This document shows positions 1-4,574 of a stretch of 6,219 nucleotides of DNA, piece after piece; the stretch's first letter is position 1, and each line of letters opens with the position of its first letter. The DNA comes from UBA5177 sp002413265 (GTDB lineage: Bacteria; Chloroflexota; UBA5177), in contig DAIORV010000129.1 in assembly GCA_036752825.1 (NCBI GenBank), positions 1-6,219 on the forward strand, read 5' to 3'. The notes beneath the pieces were generated by a model. The model did no database searches. It was given only the letters and a program-made list of their open reading frames with translations, and was not told where the DNA came from. A program made the translations under genes and the position numbers.

Positions 1-152
1 GTCGCGCGGGCCTTCGCCCGGCACGATGGACACCGGCTCGGAGCGTTCATCAAGCCCTTAGAAGCATAGAAAGCCTGCTCGCCTGAGCTCCACACAAAGG
101 CCGCGCCGCAGTCACGACAGGTTAAGGTTTTGTCCTGGTAGACGCCGTCCAT
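1..152 (-). CDS. Zinc-ribbon domain protein (zf_Tbcl-like), 3' end cut by window
   Basis: This gene reads leftward and runs off the left edge; 50 codons are visible. The protein starts MDGVYQDKTLTCRDCGAAF and carries two Cys-x2-Cys knuckles, C12/C15 and C41/C44, spaced as in a small treble-clef or zinc-ribbon. The stretch between them (GEQAFYASKGLMNAPSRCP, from residue 24) matches the pattern I know from the 'probable zinc-ribbon' family, in which CxDCG, GEQxFY, a KG turn and RCPxCR are conserved. Known members are short, often about 50-100 residues, and of unknown function; binding of one structural zinc is expected. The start is supported by GGAGG six bases upstream of the ATG on the minus strand and by a good promoter at 208-236. 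It diverges from the metal-permease operon. The family call is fairly sure, and the function is unknown. Confidence 0.82.
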   Translation of the reverse strand, partial: MDGVYQDKTLTCRDCGAAFVWSSGEQAFYASKGLMNAPSRCPSCRAKARA

Positions 153-207
153 TCCTCTCCTCCGCGCCGGCCTGCCTTAGTCCGGCGTGCCCTCTCCGAT
201 GGCTGCC

Positions 208-236
208 AGTATACCGCCGACTTGACAAGTTGGCAA
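208..236 (-). promoter_or_regulatory. Sigma-70-type promoter of the zinc-ribbon gene
   Basis: On the minus strand, TTGCCA (complement of 231-236) is followed by a 17-bp spacer and TATACT (complement of 208-213). Each hexamer differs from consensus at one base, and the spacing is ideal. Transcription would start near 201, leaving a leader of about 50 nt before the ATG at 152. This is the best promoter in the window. Confidence 0.68.
220..230. promoter_or_regulatory. Perfect 11-bp palindrome inside promoter spacer, candidate operator
   Basis: ACTTGACAAGT has two perfect 5-bp arms around one central base and lies inside the -35/-10 spacer of the leftward promoter. A regulator bound here would block or reshape RNA polymerase binding, as MerR- and ArsR-type metal sensors do at their spacer dyads. 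No regulator gene is visible nearby, and an 11-bp dyad can occur by chance, so the operator role is inference. Confidence 0.4.
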
Positions 237-282
237 GCCTTTTCATGGCGTCAGGACGGGAAATGCGACCGGTTCCGGCGGG

Positions 283-288
283 TATACT
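283..288 (+). promoter_or_regulatory. Possible -10 box of the permease operon
   Basis: TATACT matches the -10 consensus at five of six positions. It would start transcription near 295, about 50 nt ahead of the proposed ATT start at 346. No -35 resembling TTGACA lies 16-18 bp upstream, so the promoter would be weak or need an activator. The TTGACA at 222-227 is far too distant to pair with it. Confidence 0.3.
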
Positions 289-333
289 GAGCCATCCGCC
301 GCGCTAGAAACCGCGTGGCCATCGCTTTCGGCT

Positions 334-338
334 AGGAA
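334..338 (+). promoter_or_regulatory. Possible ribosome binding site that decides the permease start
   Basis: AGGAA lies seven bases before ATT 346, in the reading frame of the permease. The alternative GTG at 430 is preceded by a pyrimidine-rich stretch with no Shine-Dalgarno match. This favours initiation near 346, although ATT is a rare start codon. Confidence 0.35.
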
Positions 339-345
339 CTGGCTT

Positions 346-1293
346 ATTTCTCCCGAATTTCAAGACTGGATCAGCATTTTTCTCGGCATTCTCGTCGAGG
401 CGACGCCATTTCTCCTCCTCGGCGTTGTCGTGTCTGCATTTGTGCATGTTTTTGTAAGCGAGGACACCCTTCTTCGATTTGTGCCTAAGAACCCGCTGTT
501 GTCGCTGCTACCGGCGCTCGGCGTGGGGATGCTGATGCCCGTCTGCGAATGTGGCAACGTAGCCGTTGCACGCCGCTTCCTGGCTAAAGGCGTCCCCGTC
601 TCGACCTGCATCACTTTCCTCCTTGCATCTCCGATTCTCAATCCGGTTGCTCTATTCGCCACCGCAATCGCCTTCCGTTATCAGCCGGAGGTGGTCTGGC
701 TGCGCGGCGGAATCGCCTTCTTCGTCGCAGCCTCGGTGGGCCTCTTGATCGGCCACCTTGGCAGAGGAGAGCAGTTGCTAGCTCCAGCTCTAGCCGCTAA
801 TCGCGCGGAAAAAGGCAGGGCCCGCGAGCACCGCCATGCCCACGGTCACGACCACGAGCATGACCACGGAAGCTCCTTCCCGGAAAAGCTCAACAATGTT
901 GCAGGCCAGGCCGGTACGGAATTCCTGAGCATGATGCAGGTGCTGCTGCTCGGTGCCGCCGTGGCCTCGGCGACGCAGGTGCTCGTACCCCGTACTTCCA
1001 TCACCAGCATGGGCTCCGGCATTGTGTTTGCCATCCTCGCCATGATGAGCCTGGCCTTCGTGCTGTCGATCTGCTCGACCGTCGATGCCTTCTTCGCCCT
1101 CTCTTACTCGAGCATCTTCCCGACGCCGGCGCTGGTGGCCTTTCTCGTCTTCGGACCCATGCTCGGAATGAAGACCACTGGCCTGATGTTGACGGCATTT
1201 CGACCGCGCGTCGTCCTGGCCATCGGAGCCATCACCCTCGAGCTGGTCTTCCTCTCGGCGCTGCTTCTGAACCTGAGAGGTGCATTTCTGTGA
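346..1293 (+). CDS. Metal efflux permease, ArsP_1/UPF0718 family (SO_0444-like Cu/Zn type)
   Basis: This is a polytopic inner-membrane permease, 315 residues if it starts at ATT 346. Hydrophobic segments cover roughly residues 9-36, 50-64, 80-108, 118-136 and 190-212, with several more up to the C-terminus. Family signatures are MPVCECGN (64-71, with C67 and C69), PILNP in the next helix, SICSTVDAFF (C243) and FGPMLGMKTT. The cytosolic-type loop at 162-174 has seven His in 13 residues (HRHAHGHDHEHDH), a typical metal-binding stretch. The ArsP_1/DUF318 family includes organoarsenical and Cu/Zn exporters, and the CxCG motif with a His-rich loop points to soft or transition-metal export. The exact metal is inferred. 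The gene overlaps the next by 4 nt and pairs with it as YcgR does with YcgQ in Bacillus. The start is uncertain: GTG 430 would give 287 residues but cut through the first membrane helix, and no ATG, GTG or TTG lies in frame upstream. Confidence 0.85.
   Translation: MSPEFQDWISIFLGILVEATPFLLLGVVVSAFVHVFVSEDTLLRFVPKNPLLSLLPALGVGMLMPVCECGNVAVARRFLAKGVPVSTCITFLLASPILNPVALFATAIAFRYQPEVVWLRGGIAFFVAASVGLLIGHLGRGEQLLAPALAANRAEKGRAREHRHAHGHDHEHDHGSSFPEKLNNVAGQAGTEFLSMMQVLLLGAAVASATQVLVPRTSITSMGSGIVFAILAMMSLAFVLSICSTVDAFFALSYSSIFPTPALVAFLVFGPMLGMKTTGLMLTAFRPRVVLAIGAITLELVFLSALLLNLRGAFL
829..867 (+). other. His-rich metal-binding loop coding segment
   Basis: Seven His codons alternate with Arg, Ala, Gly, Asp and Glu between the two membrane halves of the permease (residues 162-174 counted from ATT 346). 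Such loops bind Zn, Cu, Ni or Co in ZIP, CDF and related transporters, so they support a metal substrate without naming it. Confidence 0.75.
1275..1280 (+). promoter_or_regulatory. Ribosome binding site of the TIGR03943 gene
   Basis: GAGAGG lies nine bases before the GTG at 1290, inside the end of the permease gene. It supports a GTG start whose first bases overlap the permease TGA (GTGA), an arrangement typical of translational coupling. Confidence 0.6.
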
Positions 1294-2081
1294 CCATCCG
1301 CATCGAAAGGCTCCGTTTGAGAAGGGAACGGGCGCGCCTCGACATCGCCCGCTACGCTCCCTCGTTGCTCCTCGCAGGCTATGGCCTCTTCATCCTTTCG
1401 CTCTGTCTGCGCGGAAGCATGACGCTCTACATCAATCCCGCTTACGTCCTGCCCACCACCGCGGCCGGTGCCTTGCTGGTCCTCGTCGCCGTGGCCCGTC
1501 TGGCACGCAATCCTGTTTCCGTTTGCACTCACGGTGAAGAAGACTGCGGCTGCGAGACCGTCTCGCCGCGAGTCTGGCCATACGCGGCGCTGTCCATTCC
1601 ACTGCTGCTCGCCGCGCTTTTCCCACCACAGAGCCTGGCCGCCTTTTCGGCGCGACAGCGCGGACCGCAGATCGCAGGCATGACGTCCATTCAAGGCATC
1701 TCCACGGTGAAGCGAGTGAGCCTCTCTGTGGACACCAAGTCGTTCACGATGCAGGACTGGGTGGGCGCACTTTCAGCCGATCCCAATCCCAAGGACTACC
1801 TCGGAAAACCCGTTCTGATCTCCGGTCTTGTTCTGCACAGTCCGGCGAGCATGCCTCCCGGCTACATCATGGTGATGCGCTACCAGGTCACCTGCTGCAT
1901 CGCCGATGCCCGTCCCGTCGGCTTGATCGTCAAAGACTCTTCACACGGCGCGCTTAAAGACAACCAATGGGTGAGCGTATCGGGCGTGATGTCCGGGGCC
2001 AAATATCAGGGCGACAACATTACCGTGGTCACGCCGAAGGTCATCAAGCCGATCAAGTCGCAAGACCCCTACATGTACTGA
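1290..2081 (+). CDS. TIGR03943 / DUF1980 (YcgQ-like, UPF0703) permease partner protein
   Basis: This is a 263-residue membrane-anchored protein. Two or three hydrophobic segments lie at about residues 22-40, 53-72 and 95-116. They are followed by a soluble C-terminal domain containing the family hallmark RYQVTCCIADARPVGL, with adjacent cysteines C202 and C203. A DCGC motif (C86, C88) sits in the loop between membrane segments, with a His at 81. The C-terminal domain resembles an OB-like fold pattern (PVLISGLV, QWVSVSGVM), which is inference. Members of this family are almost always encoded next to UPF0718/ArsP_1-type permeases and are called putative permease subunits; their biochemical role is not established. 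The 4-nt overlap with the permease stop and the SD at 1275-1280 support one operon. The Cys pairs could hand metal to the permease, but that is speculation. Confidence 0.85.
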   Translation: MTIRIERLRLRRERARLDIARYAPSLLLAGYGLFILSLCLRGSMTLYINPAYVLPTTAAGALLVLVAVARLARNPVSVCTHGEEDCGCETVSPRVWPYAALSIPLLLAALFPPQSLAAFSARQRGPQIAGMTSIQGISTVKRVSLSVDTKSFTMQDWVGALSADPNPKDYLGKPVLISGLVLHSPASMPPGYIMVMRYQVTCCIADARPVGLIVKDSSHGALKDNQWVSVSGVMSGAKYQGDNITVVTPKVIKPIKSQDPYMY

Positions 2082-2195
2082 TCTTGGGTATAGGCATTCT
2101 TTGATCGGTCAGCGAGGCGAGGATGATTGGGGGGCCTGGAACGCTGGCCTTTCCCGTGTCCTTTCTCCTCCGCCTGACATTGGCACGGCCGATCC
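2082..2195. other. Convergent intergenic gap, no clear terminator
   Basis: The metal operon and the leftward methyltransferase converge on these 114 bp. I looked for a stem followed by a T-run on either strand. The only candidate, two GGCC blocks near 2134-2150 followed by TTTCCC, pairs poorly beyond GGCC. Termination may be Rho-dependent or use a weak structure. Confidence 0.4.
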
Positions 2196-3077
2196 CTACT
2201 TGGTGGCCCAGAGGTAGGCGACCGCCTCCCGCAACACTCCGGCGCCTGCTTCGATGCGTGGGCGCATATAACCTTCAAACAGCTCCGCTTCCGGGAGGGT
2301 CAAGGTTTGGTCGATCGCCTCTCGCAACGTAGGAATGTCCGGGTTTCCGGACGAGTGGAGGACATGCTCCCAGCGCGAAGGCTTGTTTGGCTGGATGGTG
2401 ACCCGATACTCGAGGTGAACTTCGCTGAAGCCGGCCTGCTCAGCATGCCTCACTAGGTCCCTCTCATCGAAGTGCAGCATGGGGTCCGCCTCGACAGGCT
2501 GGAGCCGCTCGTAGAGCGTCCGAAGCTTGGCGGCGGTCGATTCGATCGACTGCACGTCAATGCCGAGGTAGGTCCCCGCGAGCCAAGGCCAGCTGAAGCG
2601 ATTGATCGGCTCAAAGATTGACACCCTCCCACCTGGTTTGAGGACGCGGTAAAATTCGCGAAAAGTCTCCTCCTTCTGAGGCACATAAATAAGAACCGAT
2701 CGAGTCGTAACGACATCCACCGACGCTTCGGGAATACCCTTGAGGTCATCCGCCGACAGACACGCAAACCCAACGCGATCAAGTAAATTCATCTGTTCCG
2801 CAAGGAATCGGGCATGGTCTAGGAGAACCTGCGACAGATCGGCGAAGATGACCTTGCCTTCCGCCCCCACGAGTGGGAGTGCTCCGAATGCAATTAACCC
2901 GTCTCCAGCGCCGATATCAAGGAGCACGTCCCCCTTCTGAACGTCGGCGTTCGCCAGAACTCGATCGCGAACTGGAAACAGGTACTCTTCGAAGGCCCGT
3001 TTTCGCTCAGGGTCGCCGGCAAAGCGCGTCTGCAAGAGCCAAGTACTCCACCGATCCTGAATCGAGCCCTGTGCCAT
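2196..3077 (-). CDS. Class I SAM-dependent methyltransferase (Methyltransf_11/UbiE-like)
   Basis: This 293-residue soluble enzyme transfers a methyl group from S-adenosylmethionine to an unknown acceptor. The Rossmann-type SAM fold is clear. Motif I is DVLLDIGAGDG (50-60). The acidic ribose-binding residue D80 ends strand 2 (VIFAD). SADD (108-111) contacts the adenine in relatives, VDVVTTRSVLIYV (120-132) is strand 4, and RVLKPGGRVSIFEPINR (144-160) is the post-motif with the usual KPGGR loop. The C-terminal third (about 165-293) should shape the acceptor site and shows no motif I recognise. It lacks the conserved cysteines of arsenite methyltransferases, so I do not call ArsM despite the metal operon next door. 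The ATG at 3077 is supported by CGAGG eight bases upstream. It follows the sigma gene after 118 bp in the same direction, with its own candidate promoter in the gap. Confidence 0.85.
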   Translation of the reverse strand: MAQGSIQDRWSTWLLQTRFAGDPERKRAFEEYLFPVRDRVLANADVQKGDVLLDIGAGDGLIAFGALPLVGAEGKVIFADLSQVLLDHARFLAEQMNLLDRVGFACLSADDLKGIPEASVDVVTTRSVLIYVPQKEETFREFYRVLKPGGRVSIFEPINRFSWPWLAGTYLGIDVQSIESTAAKLRTLYERLQPVEADPMLHFDERDLVRHAEQAGFSEVHLEYRVTIQPNKPSRWEHVLHSSGNPDIPTLREAIDQTLTLPEAELFEGYMRPRIEAGAGVLREAVAYLWATK

Positions 3078-3121
3078 CGAGAGTGCCTCGTTTCCCGAGC
3101 CGCCCTAACTTACCCGCCAAC

Positions 3122-3127
3122 ATTATC
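3122..3127 (-). promoter_or_regulatory. Possible -10 box for the methyltransferase gene
   Basis: The minus strand reads GATAAT here, matching five of six bases of TATAAT. Transcription would begin near 3115, giving a leader of about 38 nt. The sequence 16-18 bp upstream does not resemble TTGACA. The palindrome at 3147-3159 lies where an activator or repressor would touch the -35 zone. Confidence 0.35.
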
Positions 3128-3146
3128 CGCATGGGCCGGGCTCCAG

Positions 3147-3159
3147 GGACTGACAGTCC
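3147..3159. promoter_or_regulatory. Perfect 13-bp palindrome upstream of the methyltransferase
   Basis: GGACTGACAGTCC has 6-bp perfect arms around one base. It is centred about 38 bp upstream of the predicted transcription start of the methyltransferase and about 43 bp past the sigma stop codon. It could be an operator. As RNA it could form only a 5-bp stem with a 3-nt loop, and no T-run follows, so a terminator is less likely. Confidence 0.35.
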
Positions 3160-3195
3160 GGATACTGCTGACCGATTGGTAGCTCGAATTCGCTC

Positions 3196-4272
3196 CTAGT
3201 GGTAGACCAGCAGCCTGGACGCAGGCTCCGGGTCTCGCAGCTTCTTGAGCGCCCGTGCCTCCAGCTGACGCACCCGTTCCCTGGTCAATCCGACGATTCG
3301 TCCCACCTCGTCGAGCGTGTGCGGCCGCTCGATGTCGCCAAGCCCAAACCGCAGAGCCAGGATCTCTTTCTCTCTCGGCTGTAGGGTATCGAGAACCGAC
3401 AGGATGTCGGCCTTCATGACGCGCTCGGCCACCGTTTCCTCGGGCAGCATCGCCAGTCGGTCCTCCACAAATCCTGCAAGCTCTTCGTTGCCTTCGCCGA
3501 CCGGCCGGTATATGGAGAGCGGCTCAGGAAGAGCATTCAGCAACCGCTGCAGATCCTCGACCTTCAGGCCCATCGCCTCCGCGACCTCCGACTGCTCGGG
3601 CGCGCGACCTAACTTCCGGGACAGCGTTTCCCAGCAGTTGTTCATCTCGCGCACTCGGTCCTGGATGTGAACCGGAAGCCTGATGGTTCGAGCCTTATCG
3701 GCAATAGCTCTGGTAACCGCCTGCCTGATCCACCACGTGGCGTAAGTAGAGAAGCGGAACCCACGGCGCCAATCGTACTTCTGCACCGCGCGCATCAAGC
3801 CGAAGTTGCCCTCCTGGATGAGATCGAGCAGCGGCAAGCCTCGGTTCAGATAGCGCTTCGCCACATGAACCACCAGCCTGAGATTGGCCTGAATGAGCCG
3901 CTGCACCGCCGCGTCGTCGCTCTCTTCGGCCTTCTTGGCGAGCTCTACCTCTTCCGCGGCTGTGAGCAAAGGCGTCCGCGCTATCTCCCGTAGATACTGG
4001 CGAACGGCGTCACTGGCGGCGTGGTCCGATGCCGCGCCGCTGTCATTCCAACCTGCCGCCAGATCTTGCTCCTCCTGGTCGTCCGTCTCGTTGGTATCTT
4101 CATCCTTTACGTCGACGCCCTCGGCGATCAGCCGGCGTGTGAGGTCCTCCATAAGCTCAACATCGCTCGCGGCACTTGGCGCCAGGGCGATAATGTCGGC
4201 CCGGCTAAGCGATCCCTGCTCCTCGGCTTGCTCAACCAGCCGCTCGATTACGCCTCCGACCGTCGTCTGCAT
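3196..4272 (-). CDS. Sigma-70 family RNA polymerase sigma factor, SigA/RpoD type
   Basis: This 358-residue sigma factor directs RNA polymerase to promoters. Region 1.1 spans about 1-54 (VGGVIERLVEQAEEQGSLS at 5-23), followed by an acidic linker (55-70) and region 1.2 at 88-116 (VRQYLREIARTPLLTAAEE). Region 2 spans about 122-205 and includes NLRLVVHVAKRY, DLIQEGNFGLMRAV and FSTYATWWIRQAVTRAI. W180, W181, Q184 and T187 sit where housekeeping sigmas melt and read the -10. Regions 3 and 4 follow, with the helix-turn-helix TLDEVGRIVGLTRERVRQLE (319-338) for the -35. The -10-reading residues are those of a primary-type factor. The region 3.2 finger (SIYRPVGEGNEELAGFVED, 253-271) and the tail (DPEPASRLLVYH) deviate from the usual TPIGEEEDSxLGDFIED and RxLRDYLE endings, so a group 2 paralogue is possible. 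The start at 4272 was chosen because region 1.1 begins there and GGGGGA lies four bases upstream; the frame stays open to 4581 but that part looks non-coding. Confidence 0.9.
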   Translation of the reverse strand: MQTTVGGVIERLVEQAEEQGSLSRADIIALAPSAASDVELMEDLTRRLIAEGVDVKDEDTNETDDQEEQDLAAGWNDSGAASDHAASDAVRQYLREIARTPLLTAAEEVELAKKAEESDDAAVQRLIQANLRLVVHVAKRYLNRGLPLLDLIQEGNFGLMRAVQKYDWRRGFRFSTYATWWIRQAVTRAIADKARTIRLPVHIQDRVREMNNCWETLSRKLGRAPEQSEVAEAMGLKVEDLQRLLNALPEPLSIYRPVGEGNEELAGFVEDRLAMLPEETVAERVMKADILSVLDTLQPREKEILALRFGLGDIERPHTLDEVGRIVGLTRERVRQLEARALKKLRDPEPASRLLVYH

Positions 4273-4291
4273 GTAATCCCCCAGCGGTGTC

Positions 4292-4314
4292 GCGGCGCCC
4301 CTGGCGGGCGCCGC
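4292..4314 (-). promoter_or_regulatory. 9-bp GC-only stem-loop in the sigma mRNA leader
   Basis: GCGGCGCCC (4292-4300) pairs perfectly with GGGCGCCGC (4306-4314) around a 5-nt loop. In the leftward sigma transcript the stem ends about ten bases before the GGGGGA ribosome site (complement of 4277-4282) and 20 bases before the ATG. It could modulate translation. No T-run follows, so it is not a terminator. Confidence 0.4.
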
Positions 4315-4466
4315 CGGTAACCGCTTGTTCACTTGTAACACCGGCGCGCAAGATGCATGCCATTCCACCAGTCTTGAGCTGGCAGGCCCCGTACGGGAAG
4401 CGGCCGGAAGCTCGAAGCGCCGAACGCGCCGGCTCTGACGGAGCTCCAGCCCGATCGTCATGCGAG

Positions 4467-4504
4467 AAGGCCGCCTGTCCTCCTCCAGGACAAAGGGCGG
4501 CCTT
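4467..4504. promoter_or_regulatory. Long stem-loop, 15 bp with 3-nt bulge, in divergent spacer
   Basis: AAGGCCGCC (4467-4475) pairs with GGCGGCCTT (4496-4504), and TGTCCT (4476-4481) pairs with AGGACA (4487-4492). This leaves a CCTCC loop and an AAG bulge. On the plus strand only TTT straddles its end, so it is a weak terminator or a leader structure for the YgeY-like gene. On the minus strand the loop region reads GGAGGAGG, a strong Shine-Dalgarno look-alike that would be partly buried in the stem. Confidence 0.45.
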
Positions 4505-4564
4505 TCGACGTTCCGAGAGTCGGTTACCATCGGGTGCGTCGGTGTTTGCCGAACTTCCACAAAT

Positions 4565-4570
4565 GGGAGA
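4565..4570 (+). promoter_or_regulatory. Ribosome binding site that sets the YgeY-like start
   Basis: GGGAGA sits four bases before ATG 4575. The in-frame ATG at 4563 has no such site upstream and itself overlaps it, so 4575 is preferred. Confidence 0.55.
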
Positions 4571-4574
4571 TCCC

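Larger units (their letters stand above)
4273..4574. other. 302-bp divergent spacer between sigma gene and YgeY-like gene
   Basis: Both strands stay open in one frame across this stretch, but the translations show no family pattern and overlap each other's start. It holds two strong stem-loops (4292-4314 and 4467-4504), a CCCGTACGGG palindrome at 4388-4397 and a CGGTAACCG palindrome at 4315-4323. I see no convincing -35/-10 pair on either strand. The best is a poor TTTCGA (4503-4508) with TACCAT (4525-4530) toward the YgeY-like gene. Promoters for both genes must lie here or be non-consensus. Confidence 0.55.

Noticed and set aside
222..288. Rightward promoter pairing TTGACA (222-227) with TATACT (283-288)
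   Set aside because: The 55-bp spacing is far too long for RNA polymerase; the TTGACA is part of the palindrome in the leftward promoter spacer.
245..307. Short upstream ORF of 20 codons (ATG 245 to TAG 307)
   Set aside because: No ribosome site precedes it, its peptide is unremarkable, and it would start before the predicted transcript start near 295.
360..662. 100-codon minus-strand open frame
   Set aside because: It is antisense to the permease segment that encodes the first membrane helix and MPVCECG; its translation has no recognisable domain.
1104..1694. 196-codon open frame on the minus strand
   Set aside because: It lies antisense across the permease and TIGR03943 genes, both strongly supported by family motifs, and its translation has biased, low-information composition.
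2130..2165. Terminator between the convergent genes
   Set aside because: Only the GGCC blocks pair; the rest of the arms mismatch, and the trailing TTTCCC is a poor T-run.
2196..3077. Arsenite methyltransferase (ArsM) next to an ArsP-like permease, suggesting an arsenic island
   Set aside because: The methyltransferase lacks the conserved ArsM cysteines and is transcribed convergently from a different unit; the permease has the CxCG plus His-rich pattern of Cu/Zn exporters rather than a clear organoarsenical type.
4287..4574. N-terminal extension of the M20 hydrolase to 496 residues
   Set aside because: The frame is open through the divergent spacer, but the translation shows no M20 pattern. 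YgeY-family proteins are near 400 residues, which fits the start at 4575 with its GGGAGA.
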